This document shows positions 38,901-45,835 of a DNA stretch of 64,000 nucleotides, in pieces. This stretch comes from Aplysia californica (lineage: Eukaryota > Mollusca > Gastropoda > Aplysiida > Aplysiidae): NCBI RefSeq assembly GCF_000002075.1, contig NW_004797396.1, forward strand, positions 22,131-86,130. Reading direction: 5' to 3'. The position numbers and the translations under genes were made by a program. The notes beneath the pieces are model-generated. The model did no database searches. It had not been told where the DNA came from and worked only from the letters and a program-made list of their open reading frames with translations. Position 1 is the first letter of the stretch, and the number at the start of each line of letters is the position of its first letter.

Positions 38901-39153
38901 ATGTCCTGCAAGTTTATATAAATAAATAGCATTAGTCCAAGAACTTTTAGATAATTCAAGTAACTTTATCTGACATATTTGGGCACTATATTTCTGTAAT
39001 GTGCAAAGTCTCTGTTAGTTTCTCCATGTTTTATTACATGTCCCTGCTTGTTGCCATTTCATTTTTTTTTTTCAGACTAACCTGCTTGTGACAGCTGAAA
39101 ACAGTTCTCGAGGAGCACGACTTTCTGGAGCTATTGCGGTGTACAACTTTTAG
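9285..39153 (+). CDS. GPLD1: Glycosylphosphatidylinositol-specific phospholipase D, complete, 25 coding exons, 858 aa
   Basis: A secreted enzyme that cleaves the inositol-phosphate bond of GPI anchors, releasing surface proteins. Exons: 9285-9372, 14531-14586, 15333-15411, 16115-16212, 16986-17096, 17607-17655, 18161-18221, 20054-20161, 20720-20747, 22172-22311, 23980-24181, 24662-24840, 26424-26536, 27635-27720, 28967-29077, 29669-29737, 30263-30413, 31157-31215, 31768-31868, 32952-33148, 34068-34204, 35058-35145, 36231-36340, 36885-36962, 39076-39153. They total 2577 nt; every join is GT-AG and in frame. Human GPLD1 is 840 aa. Residues 1-20 are a signal peptide (KKHLLVSLFLMFW core); this Met was preferred over an in-frame ATG at 9183 for that reason. 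Residues 21-380 are the zinc-dependent phospholipase C-like domain: CGAITHIE (H26), H53, YHDVSEDTHWTPF (H78, H85) and FLMGVVSHQVADVSWHSLG (H122, H130). From about 394 onward come seven FG-GAP beta-propeller repeats. Repeats 1, 2, 3 and 6 keep D-D-D calcium loops (e.g. DLDQDGNEDLVVG); 4 and 5 are degenerate. Stop TAG at 39151. Confidence 0.96.
9550..9913. mobile_element. Fold-back element with ~88-bp arms and a tRNA-like loop
   Basis: 9550-9638 and 9825-9913 are inverted copies; both encode NDVKQD...CYYKYRPMAYICRSKVIRM when read outward. The loop holds a tRNA-like segment on the minus strand. It lies in the first large intron of the phospholipase gene. The arms contain TGACGTCA-like sequence. 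Confidence 0.62.
9657..9733 (-). mobile_element. tRNA-like sequence (SINE head or tRNA pseudogene)
   Basis: The minus strand reads GTGGCGGAGTGGTTAGTGCG (A-box like), a CTGCTTGTCTCCAAAGCAG stem region, and GTTCGAGCCTC (B-box). The T-arm is poorly paired, so it is not a convincing functional tRNA. A poly-T/A tract follows directly. Confidence 0.5.
9929..9992. repeat. Palindromic repeat with perfect core ATTCGGACTCGAGTCCGAAT
   Basis: The core is a perfect 20-bp palindrome preceded by GAAGTGATT and followed by a half-unit (ATTCGGACTC) about 20 bp later. The flanks match those at 6222 and 62214, where the core is different. Confidence 0.6.
10575..11375. mobile_element. pogo/Tigger-like MITE, ~800 bp
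   Basis: Ends CAGTGGAATCC and GGACTCCGCTG, TA on the left flank. Sub-terminal TGTTATAACGAG and CTCGTTATAAG motifs fold back on one another at both ends. No transposase. In intron 1 of the phospholipase gene. Confidence 0.6.
11383..11640. mobile_element. Short MITE, 258 bp, ~29-bp TIRs
   Basis: ATGTGAAGGGTGTTGACAAA at 11383 is mirrored by the complement of TTTGTCAACACGCCTCACAT ending at 11640, and the repeat extends into GAGTTAC. Its ATGTGAGGC tip resembles that of the ~440-bp MITE at 33258 and 57298. Confidence 0.65.
11775..12638. mobile_element. pogo/Tigger-like MITE, ~860 bp
   Basis: Begins CAGTCGAGCTTGCCTT and ends GCAGGTTCGACTG followed by TA, with sub-terminal CTAAGACAGAAACCTGTC. Non-coding interior; intron 1 of the phospholipase gene. 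Confidence 0.55.
12640..14530. other. Rest of phospholipase intron 1; no gene seen
   Basis: Contains a poly-C run (13345-13366) followed by a CT microsatellite (13373-13444). Otherwise it is AT-rich intronic DNA, with an (AT) run at 13997-14008. Confidence 0.4.
18263..18435. mobile_element. Short pogo-like MITE, ~173 bp
   Basis: GGTGGAGTCTGCTTAAATTG at the left is mirrored by CAGTTTAATTGGATTCCACTG at the right (complement of CAGTGGAATCC), with TA-containing flanks. Intron 7 of the phospholipase gene. Confidence 0.55.
19095..19235 (+). mobile_element. tRNA-derived SINE fragment (TTGTGTCCTTGGAAAAGACA type)
   Basis: AATGGTTAGGCTGTAGGGCT (A-box-like) and GGGTTCAAACC (B-box) are followed by the body TGTGTCCTTGGAAAAGACAA and CACTTCACCCAGG. 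A second copy is at 37200-37345. This body is a repeat I recall from many invertebrate genomes. Confidence 0.6.
19313..19372. repeat. (CA)n microsatellite
   Basis: Uninterrupted CA repeats, then CGCA and CACA variants, in intron 7 next to a GATAAGATAAGATACATCTT tract that resembles the tail of a retroposed element. Confidence 0.85.
21040..21146 (+). mobile_element. Family D fragment (CTAAATGACC..TCAATGTACTTTTTACTCAAA)
   Basis: Pyrimidine-rich stretch, then GTGCTAAATGACCATCATTT and CAATGTACTTTTTACTCAAA. One of at least seven related 3'-end fragments in the window; no head is recognisable. Confidence 0.5.
21298..21793 (+). mobile_element. tRNA-derived SINE, full length (~500 bp), copy 1
   Basis: The head has A-box-like TAGCCTGAAGGTTAAAG and B-box GGGTTCGAATC. 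The body contains CTCTAAAATTGTCTCCTTTC and GTTGCGCACGTTAAAGATCC. The tail is GACCTTATGCAGTTGCGAGC followed by GCTGTAAAAC. It sits in intron 9 of the phospholipase gene. Two further full copies are in the window. Confidence 0.78.
21955..22108 (+). mobile_element. Family D fragment joined to the shared GACCTTATGCAGTTGCGGGC tail
   Basis: The family-D text (GTCAATGTGCTTCTCTTTAC) runs straight into ATATGACCTTATGCAGTTGC and CGCCGTAAAACC, showing that this family can also end in the tail used by the SINE. Intron 9. Confidence 0.55.
25281..25682 (+). mobile_element. Family B retroposon-like element, ~390 bp, copy 1
   Basis: Poly-C start, then GGGCAGTGCTACGGACTGAA, CCATTCCCAAAGGGGGGATA, CACAGTAGAATAGTAAATGG and GGTGCCTTGATAGTCACAGC, ending in the shared GACCTTATGCAGTTGCAAGC tail. 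Five copies in the window, three in phospholipase introns; this one is in intron 12. Confidence 0.68.
26000..26095 (+). mobile_element. Family D fragment
   Basis: CTGTCTGTTTTTCTTTTACC, then CTCTAAATGACTGTTGTTGT and TCTATGTACTTCTCATGTCT. Intron 12. Confidence 0.5.
26208..26372 (+). mobile_element. Family C short element, ~165 bp, copy 1
   Basis: GGTTGGCGGGTGCTCTGGTG start, TCTATTGTCCTTATCTCCCC middle, ACTCTCTTGTAAAACCTCTA, then a tail variant TTATTGTGTTGCAAGTGCTG. Ends about 50 bp before phospholipase exon 13. Confidence 0.6.
26585..26697 (+). mobile_element. Family D fragment directly before SINE copy 2
   Basis: ACGAAATGACTGTTATTGTG, then TCAGTGTACTCTGTACTCAA; the SINE head begins a few bases later, so the two may have moved as one composite. 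Confidence 0.5.
26705..27212 (+). mobile_element. tRNA-derived SINE, full length, copy 2
   Basis: Head GGCCTAGAGGTTAAGGTGTT and B-box GGGTTCGATTCC are intact here. This copy is nearly collinear with copy 1 over its whole length and ends in CCGTAAAACCCTATACTAAA. Intron 13 of the phospholipase gene, 8 bp after a family-D fragment. Confidence 0.8.
27849..27930 (-). pseudogene. Inverted duplicate of the phospholipase intron 12 / exon 13 junction
   Basis: Read on the minus strand it reproduces 26393-26470 (the last ~30 nt of intron 12 including CCCCAG, and the first ~45 nt of exon 13, TGCCTTTGCTGTTGCCGACT...) with only about half a dozen differences. It lies in intron 14, opposite to the gene, so it cannot be used as an exon. 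It directly abuts a fold-back element at 27937. Confidence 0.85.
27937..28130. mobile_element. Fold-back element, ~70-bp arms, ~55-bp loop
   Basis: Arms 27937-28006 and 28062-28130 are inverted copies (TATATAGACATAAGTCGTGA against its complement, running to AGCTT). No coding content. Adjacent to the inverted exon copy. Confidence 0.72.
28240..28303. repeat. (CATA)n microsatellite
   Basis: About 15 tandem CATA units in intron 14. Confidence 0.9.
29243..29400 (-). mobile_element. Family C short element, copy 2 (inverted)
   Basis: Same text on the minus strand (right edge CACACCGGAGCACCTGCAAA). Intron 15. Confidence 0.55.
29905..29976. repeat. (CT)n microsatellite
   Basis: Nearly pure CT dinucleotide repeat in intron 16. 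Confidence 0.9.
30159..30245 (+). pseudogene. Partial direct duplicate of phospholipase exon 17
   Basis: After a good acceptor (GGCATTTCAG) it encodes TLASIDVNSEQFNDVTM. The true exon 17, ~130 bp downstream, encodes TLASGDLNSDQFDDIII. Similarity is limited to about 50 nt, then diverges with no obvious donor in frame, so it is probably a decayed exon copy rather than an alternative exon. Confidence 0.65.
30690..30800 (+). mobile_element. Family D fragment
   Basis: GGCATTAAATGATAGTTATT, then TTGTCAATCTGAATCTCGAC. Intron 17. Confidence 0.45.
31365..31564. mobile_element. Partial pogo-like MITE related to the 4100 family
   Basis: CACCTGTCTTAAGGCGACCA and GGTGGCTGTCTTAGATAGAT, followed by a right end ATTCAACTG and TA. 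The left end is eroded. Intron 18. Confidence 0.45.
32511..32907 (-). mobile_element. Family B element, copy 2 (inverted)
   Basis: Reverse orientation of the same sequence; its tail is the complement (GCGCTTGCAACTGCATAAGG). It ends 44 bp before phospholipase exon 20. Confidence 0.68.
33258..33697. mobile_element. MITE family E, ~440 bp, copy 1
   Basis: TIRs of about 37 bp: ATGTGAGGCATCATGATGAA at the left against the complement of CACCATGTCGCGACACAT at the right, continuing into CTCGTCAA / TTGACGA. The interior (GGTGGCCATTTTCTCGCAAA, GGCTTTAAGATGATACCAGT) matches 57298-57738 end to end. Intron 20. Confidence 0.75.
33698..33830. repeat. CCATA-type tandem repeat, degenerate
   Basis: Irregular TACCA/CATGTCATAC repeats, immediately right of the family E MITE. 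Confidence 0.7.
34640..34712. mobile_element. Solitary end of a pogo-like MITE
   Basis: AAGTGGTCGTTAGGACAGGT and AATGTCCGTTAGAATAGGAT repeat the hairpin-plus-terminus pattern after a poly-G run. Intron 21. Confidence 0.4.
35795..36173 (+). mobile_element. Family B element, copy 3
   Basis: CCCCGGGGCAGTGCCACTGA start and ATGACCTTATGAAGTTGCGA tail; ends 57 bp before phospholipase exon 23. Confidence 0.68.
37200..37345 (+). mobile_element. tRNA-derived SINE fragment, second copy of the 19095 family
   Basis: GATTAGTGGTTAAGCTACTG head, then TTGTGTCCTTGGGAAAGGCA and TCCTGACTTCAGTCAGGTGT. In intron 24 of the phospholipase gene. Confidence 0.55.
37690..37830 (+). mobile_element. Family D fragment with GTGGTCGGAGGGCTCCACTG start
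   Basis: Carries a longer 5' part than most copies (GGGTGGGTGGTCGGAGGGCT), then GCACTAAATGGTCATTATTG. A related start is seen at 56761. Intron 24. Confidence 0.5.
37996..38791. mobile_element. pogo/Tigger-like MITE, ~796 bp, distinct family
   Basis: TA, then CAGTAGAACTCGGACTCAAC at the left; CTCGTTGAATCCAAGTTCCA with TG-TA at the right. Both ends carry sub-terminal complements (CTCGTTGAATCCGAG against CTCGGACTCAACAAGG), so each can fold. The interior is GC-rich with CACACG tracts near 38400. Phospholipase intron 24. Confidence 0.65.
38812..38912 (+). repeat. Direct repeat, ~100 bp, upstream copy
   Basis: From ATCATATAAGTGTACAGTAA to AAATGTCCTGCAA; the second copy at 39502-39602 differs at only a few positions. 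It sits before the last phospholipase exon. Confidence 0.8.
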
Positions 39154-39500
39154 CTTCATGCTGGCTGATTTGATTCCCGATTTCACAGCAGTGACTCTTG
39201 TTATCTGGCAAAAATCAATCAAGCAGGCTCAAGATTTGGAAATATTTTCTCTTATTGATGTAAAAACTGCTGAACAGGAGTGTGGCAACCAGAAGTCTTT
39301 CAGAAATTTCTTCATTTTCAAAATGTTTTAATGTTCCTCTTGTTTTTGTAAGAATGTGTTTGAAGCAACGATAATCAAAAGTCTTGTTTCTGTGTTGGTT
39401 TACATTTCTAAATATCATATTAACCAAGCCTTGATAAAGTTGTACTTTTCGGTCAACCCAATGTCATTAAAAGTAAATTGTTCAGATTTGGGTGTCATAT
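39154..39500 (+). other. Probable 3' UTR of the phospholipase D gene with ATTAAA signal
   Basis: After the stop codon, ATTAAA at 39466-39471 is followed about 20 nt later by a GT-rich stretch (GGGTGTCAT), a plausible polyadenylation site. A later AATAAA at 40913-40918 is an alternative if the mariner insertion is transcribed through. Confidence 0.35.
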
Positions 39501-39501
39501 T

Positions 39502-39602
39502 CTCATATAAGTGTACAGTAATTCTGTTCTCAGTTCAACATAACAAAGGGCACATTTCTGGCCATCAGATAGAACTGTCAACATTTAAGAAATGTCCTGC
39601 AA
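39502..39602 (+). repeat. Direct repeat, ~100 bp, downstream copy
   Basis: Second copy of 38812-38912, just past the proposed polyadenylation signal. The pair brackets exon 25. Confidence 0.8.
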
Positions 39603-39664
39603 AAGTCCTGTCATTTTGCATTCCAATAATATTTTTGTACTTATCAGAGTTGAGTCAAGTTGTA

Positions 39665-40398
39665 CGAGGTCTGTCTCAAAATAATGTTTCCCTGTCATGC
39701 TGTCCTCACATAAAATTATAAATCACCTTGTATTTAGTATCAACAGAAAGCTTATTCATATACCCTTTCAACGAAAGAACCATCGAGTTCCAGACATTTC
39801 TCCAATCGATGTACCAAGCTGTCAGTGGTCAGTGATCGTTTGTCCAAGGTCCTGAGTGCTTTTCTCAACCTGTAGTAGTCACCATTGACAGTTACGCCAG
39901 GTGTGACTAGCCAGCTCAATATGATGCCACTCATGTCGAAAAAAACAATGCATCACCTTCCTCTCCCTGTGTTTTCTGCCTCCCATGTACAGTGTGCGCT
40001 TCATCTTTCATATCAGACATCCCACCTTCATCCTCCCTGATCCTTTTCCTTACTGTTTGAATTGAATTCCCTATTACTGTGTGTAATATATCACCATGAG
40101 TTTCAACTGCAGACTTGCCGAGAAGAGTTGAAAATTTGATCACAACTTGGACATCGTAGCGTGAGAAAGTTGTATCAATGTTTTGCTCAGCCATTTTCCT
40201 CGAATTTGCCTTGGACAAAGTACACAAGAACACCACACTTGACACGTCACAGCTCTATGACCCGTTCACCAATGCACTTGCTATTTGGTGCCGAGATGTT
40301 TTTAGACACAACTTCATGATGTCACAAAATTTAGTGACTGTTGGTTGCTTACTTTTGATTTTGTGGAGGAGGGCAACTTTATTCTGAGACAGACCTCG
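39665..40398 (-). mobile_element. Internally deleted mariner-like transposon, 734 bp
   Basis: TIRs CGAGGTCTGTCTCAAAATAA and the complement of TTATTCTGAGACAGACCTCG, each next to TA. The minus strand codes an N-terminal mariner helix-turn-helix block (VVIKFSTLLGKSAVETHGDI, about 40080-40190). It then jumps in another frame to a C-terminal block (GVTVNGDYYRLRKALRTLDK and LEKCLELDGSFVERVYE, 39755-39910). Full-length mariners are about 1.3 kb, so roughly 0.55 kb of the catalytic centre is missing. Confidence 0.8.
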
Positions 40399-40399
40399 T

Positions 40400-43300
40400 A
40401 GTTTGATTAATGATACCACCCATCTACAAGATGTGTTCTCCATTGATTAACAACACATACTTATTCCGATACATCTGTTTGGTGTTGTTATAATTTATTT
40501 TCCTTGTTGCACAATTAACGAATAAAAAATATATGTGCAATTTTGCGTGTTTCGGAATGATTGATGAAATTTGAAATCTTACCTGTGTACCCAGACTGGG
40601 CTACTGGTCATAAAGTTGCTGTCATCAAAAAGTATGTCTTTCATCTTACTTACCTTAGCTGATTTTTTTTATGTGTGAAAGCATGAAAAGGCTTTTCTTA
40701 GTCTCATTTTCATTTTTCAATCAATTCATTTATATGTTTTGTGATTCAACAGAAATGTAGGTGGAGCAGGGTTTTCAGAAGTCAATGTTTTCCTTTTCAT
40801 AATAGAATGTTTATTATATCAATATCTCAGAATCTTTTTTTTATTTTTCTCTTTGTATTGTGTATTATAGTAGAAATAGGAGTTAGTTTTATTCCTGGTG
40901 TTTATTCTTGTCAATAAACCTGATTTGGGGTCTAAGTCTGACCATGTTGCATTATTTCAACTAGTGGAAAATTATAGTGCATGCTTCTCTCAAATTTGGT
41001 CATCAGGAACATTAAGTTTGAGTAACTGGTAGTACAAGATCTAAAGTTTTCATATCATACTGTTATAATTGTCTCCCTATGTTATAAATATCTTCCTATT
41101 GGACCTGTTTATGCTCAAAGATGGAAGTCTTTAATTTGATGGGAATACTCTATGTGTTAAAGTATCTGTCCAAAATGTTTTTCTAGGAACAGATTTTTTC
41201 AAAATTTGTTTTGTCCACTTTGCATTTTTCATGATTTCTTTATATAAAGAAAAGCTCTTTTATTCTAAAATGTGGAGATTGCAGCTATTATTGTCAGTTG
41301 AACTTCTACATTGACTGTATTTATCTACTGAGATTGGATTTTGAATTCGTTTTATTCTTCTGTGATTGAAATGAGGATATGTGTTTTCTCAGGGATTTTT
41401 TCCTGGTGATGGGTTTTATCTTGCATTTTTTTCCTCTATATTATATCTAATATCCTTGGAAACTGAGAGCCTTTGCTGTCAGCTGTCTCTGTATTATCAT
41501 CATCATTACCATTGCTTTTCTCACCCTGCACCGGGGTATAGGCCACAAACAAACACTTTCCACCTTTCTCTATCCTGGGCTAGCCTCTTGATGTTATTCC
41601 ATGTCTTCCCACTTTTCTGTACCTCAATTTCTGTGATTCTTCTCAATGGCATGTGAGCAATGGATGTCTATCATCAGAATTCTTGAACCATGAAGTGTGA
41701 CCTCTTCTATTTCCATCCAGTGACATATGAAATTATGAGAATAGTGTTGCCCACACAAATCTCTCCGCGTGAAGAACTTGCATACATTGAAATACATAAC
41801 CTTTTAAGTGTGAATATGGATATATGGTACTCAAAACTACTCTTAAGTATTCCTCTGGTATCTTTTTTAGGTTCTGGTGATAGGAAATTTAATTTTAATT
41901 GTTGAGAAAGTTTGTGTCATTTCTTTACTCAGATTTTCATTTCTGTTGAACGAAATTCATTTAGTCTTTTTGCTACTAATTGCTTTACATTCTTTTGACA
42001 TTATCATTATCTACTTGCACCCCTTTACTGCTCAGAAGAACATCCAGTGGGACAGTTTACAATTTCTGTCTTGTGGTCAAAGTCTGTTTCTCCTGTTGCT
42101 TTTTTTTTTTAAAGAGGCTTATTCCAGCTAATAGTTTTTGAAAGGACTTTTTTGAGGTTGTACTGGAGATTCTTAAGTTTGATTTTACTCAGTAAGTTTA
42201 CAATTATGTAAGTGTGCAGTGTAATTTGGAATTCCATTGAGTACCAAAGTGCCATTTGTATTTGTGTTCTTCTGTGTTTTGAAGTAAACCCTAAATACTT
42301 AATTATCATTATCCTCATGCTATGCATCCTTTGGCCAACGCAGTTCCCTTGTTATATCTTATCAGAAGCTGTTCTCCTAATAAGCACCTGCAAAATTTCT
42401 TCTTGTTATGAAGATCCCATTTACTTGTCTTTAATTGTTGGGGCATAATGTGGAAATTGATTATACTTCTTTTTTTATCCTGTTTGTTCCAGGGATTCAG
42501 GTTAAAATAGTTTGCTGTCCTTCGTACTTTATGAAAGGTTTGATTTTCTTTGATCAAAACTTAGCTTCCTAAGTCCTGCTGTATCTGCTACCTTGTGTTT
42601 TAAAGTTTTTTCACAGCACAACTAACAATATGTCATTCTAACTTTTTTTTAAGTTCTTCAATTAAACTGACATATATTTTGGTCCCAGTAAACTCTGTAA
42701 GACAAACAGCTGAACTGGTTATCATTTTGTCAGCGCAATTATGCCTTTAAAACTTCATGTTAAAGTATAGTCTATGTACAGGTGACTCAAAGAGTGAACA
42801 GTACAAGAAAAACCAATAAGTAGCTTGTTATCTTGTTTTTTCCATGGCATCGTCACAGCTGTTTATTTTCTTTTATTGATTGATATCTTCCGGTAATATT
42901 TATTATCAGTGATTGCACAGTCCAGTCTATGGTCTTTTTACATGTGGTGGTTTTCCTGTTTCAAATTCTTTTAGCAATCAGTGTCTCACCAACATCTGCG
43001 ATGTATGTAACTGAAATTGAAAACAGGGACCTTCTCTGTTTACTTAATGGCTGACTTCTGCATTGTTTTTTAATTACATGTATGTTTAGAGTACTTAACA
43101 ATAAAAGTTATTTCTTCCCCTCATTTCTATGAGCAGCATATGCTTTTGTTTCTGCTGTTAACATCCTGCAAGGGTCTTTCTCGGAAAATTCAGTCTGAAA
43201 TTTTGTAAGCAGTTATTTTGAATGGTTGCATTATATTGCCCACTTTTCTATAGTATGTGCAAGGTTCTCTGGCTTTTCTGATGCCCATGTCTAAGAGATT

Positions 43301-43912
43301 TCATTTTCTGTGTTACACAATCTATGATCCTTGAAATCTATTTTAATCACATTTAAAAGGGATTTCTTTTTACTAAGAGTTCGTTGGAAGGTTTTAGCTC
43401 AAGTAAAGAATAACCCTCCAAATAACCTACTATAATTTACTGATGGTACAACCTTCAGTGTATGCACAAAGATGTTGATGGTGTTTGAGGGGTGGGGGGG
43501 TTGTTAACTTTTGCTGATTTGTTTTGTTGTACAGTTGAGCTTGTTTTTCAATACAATATGCATATCAGCAATTTGTAAATCATGTCATATATATATGAGA
43601 ATGTCTGTGAAATTAATTTTGCAAGTATTATTAAAAAGAGTTTTGTACTTTTTGCTCAAGTGCACTTCTTTTTTTATGTTCTCTTTCCCTTTCATTTGAT
43701 ACTGCCATTGGTACAAAAGAAATGACAAGAACTTTTTTACATAAGTCTCTAATGTAGCGTCCCAGCATCCATCTTTTTTGGACACAATAAACGGATCATT
43801 TCGAAGGCCTAACACTTATTTCCCTGTCAGGACAGAGTAAAGAGTAATCAACTGTCAAGGGTTCTTCCTCATTTCAGGTTTGAACCTTCATGTTTTGTCT
43901 TATAATCAAGTA
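40400..43912. other. Gene-free AT-rich interval
   Basis: Apart from the LINE end at 41460-41650 and a poly-G run at 43494, no exon or RNA gene was recognised on either strand. Confidence 0.45.
41470..41650 (-). mobile_element. LINE 3' end fragment, second clade
   Basis: The minus strand encodes KSGKTWNNIKRLAQDRERWK followed by VFVCGLYPGAG and a stop, the terminal W----LA-DR--W motif of LINE ORF2. A (TGA)n tail follows (41493-41510 on the plus strand as ATC repeats). Strongly 5'-truncated. Confidence 0.68.
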
Positions 43913-44372
43913 AGGGGGCTCTCATGGTCTGGAGGTTAAGGTATTTGCCTCTCATTCTAAGGTCCCAGGTTCGAATCTGGATAGTGAAGAAAAAATTTTC
44001 TTCTCTAAAATTGTCTCCTTTCAGCTCCTTTCCTGCTCTCTAACAAGGTTCTATTGTCTACTTTCGTCTCCACTTTCTGCCCCCACCCCCTCACCTCCTT
44101 TCCCCCCTCCTCTGAACTCCTGACTCTTTCTGCAGGCTTTCTACTGCTACTCCTTGGCTCCTTCTTACTGATCTACACCTAGCCTTCTCAGACAAGGGCG
44201 AAAAATTTCGGAGGTGCAAGTTGCGCACATTAAAGACCTCTTGATTGTCTAAAATTGATAAGAGTAGACTTCGGCCGCCACCCGGGCAAAGTTCAAAATT
44301 TCCTACCAACTGAAAAGATTTAATGTGTCCAGTGAGCTCATATGACCTTATGCAGTTGCGAGCGCCAAAAAA
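43913..44372 (+). mobile_element. tRNA-derived SINE, copy 3, internally shortened
   Basis: Same head (GGTCTGGAGGTTAAGG, GGTTCGAATC) and tail, but about 45 bp shorter in the middle. Intergenic. Confidence 0.75.
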
Positions 44373-44459
44373 CACTTACCTAGAAAAAAAGTCAAGTAAA
44401 CACCAAACTATGTCGTCACAAGTATCAGTTGTGACAAATGAGAATGGAAAAAATAATGG

Positions 44460-45835
44460 AGAGTAGAGCTGTACCCCGGTAGCAGACCCGCTTGTGCTCG
44501 CAAGCCCCTAATTCAAGTCACAAGCCTTAAATCACTAGGTCAAATCATCAAATCAAATCACCAGCATGATAAGTTGAGTCTAGCCGTCTTGCCTAAGTTT
44601 CAAGTCCACAGCAACTAGCAATCCGCGAAGCCACTCTTGTCAGACCCCCTCATCCTCCCCACCTTGCTTGCAATCCACGAAGCCACTTACGTCAGAAAAA
44701 GAGAGATGGGGGAGAGAGAGAGACCCCGCTCACAGTGTCACTACGTGACGCTGTAGTCTGCTCAATTAATTGAAGGCTAGCAACGGACGCCCGTCAAGTC
44801 TCAAATGTCGCTCGCAGCTCAGCAAGTCCCATGATTCCCATTGTCTTGCTTTGTGCCAGTGACTTGCTCGAAGTTTGGCAAGTCTCTCGGATCCCATTTT
44901 TTGCTTTGGCTCCCAGGACCAGCTAGCAACCTGGCAAGCCACTCGGCTGATTTGCTACAGCAGCGAGCAGCAAGACTGCTCGCAGTGTGAACTCTGAACT
45001 GTGGAGGAAGGGAGAGGCTGTGCTTGTTTTGGAGCGAGACGTAAAGAGCCGAAGTTATTTCTAACTTCCCGCCATTGATCAGCTTAGCGAGTGGATAAGT
45101 GAGAGGGAGCGTGGTATTGTAGTAATAGATAGGTTTCTGGTAGTAATAAGAATAAGTAGACTTAGATTACCCTGGAATGGAAAACTCCAGGGGTCGTTGT
45201 GATTGGCTTTTGCATCGTTTTATGTATGTAACCTATTTTGTAGATGTTTTACACTCACAGTGACATAATGCAAAACATTTAGGAGACGGGCTAGGCCTAC
45301 TTCAACCCAATGTCGTGAGCCAACCTCGGCTGAGAGGGAACAACACCCCAGAAGAAAGACGGAGGTTCTCAGTAAAAATTTCTCCCCATACGGGAATCGA
45401 ACTGAGGTCTTTTGCGTGTGACGACGAAGCTCTTGGCTCATGCACATTAATAAACAAACAGGTCTTTGCATCGTAAGAATAGCCGATCCATTATTAATTT
45501 TTAAGTGCATTGAATGGAGCTTTTTATTTTTTACAACCGACTGAAAAAACAAAACAATCTTGCACTTTTGGTGCAAGCCTCTCAACGCAAATAACCAGAA
45601 TCTTTTGTAATATGTACTGAGCCCACAGCCATGAGAGTTTGCGATGTCACGACACAGTACAGCAACACTGTCCGCGAGTCACAACTCACCGGAAGTTCCC
45701 CCCAGGTAGTGAGCGGGAGGCAAAGCCTGCTCGCAAGCCTCTAGCGCAAGCCGCCCGCTGCTCGCAAGCATCTAGCGCAAGCCGTCCGCTGCTCGCAAGC
45801 CTTCGATTAATCGAGCAGACTCCAGCTCTAATGGA
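44460..45835. mobile_element. GC-rich inverted-repeat element
   Basis: The arms 44750-44783 and 45794-45826 are inverted copies (GTCTGCTCAATTAATTGAAG against CTTCGATTAATCGAGCAGAC). The outer edges share GAGTAGAGCTG / CAGCTCTAATGGAGAG. The interior has CpG-rich GCAAGCC repeats, including three ~30-bp tandem units at 45725-45800, and a tRNA-like SINE. No transposase recognised. Confidence 0.55.
45250..45445 (-). mobile_element. tRNA-like SINE segment
   Basis: The minus strand carries AGCCAAGAGCTTCGTCGTC and CAGTTCGATTCCCGTATGGG (a strong B-box), followed by GAGAAATTTTTACTGAGAAC. The A-box is weak, so this may be a decayed SINE or tRNA pseudogene. Confidence 0.45.

Noticed and set aside
45220-45585. 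121-codon minus-strand frame
   Set aside because: It overlaps a tRNA-like SINE segment inside an inverted-repeat element and resembles no protein family.
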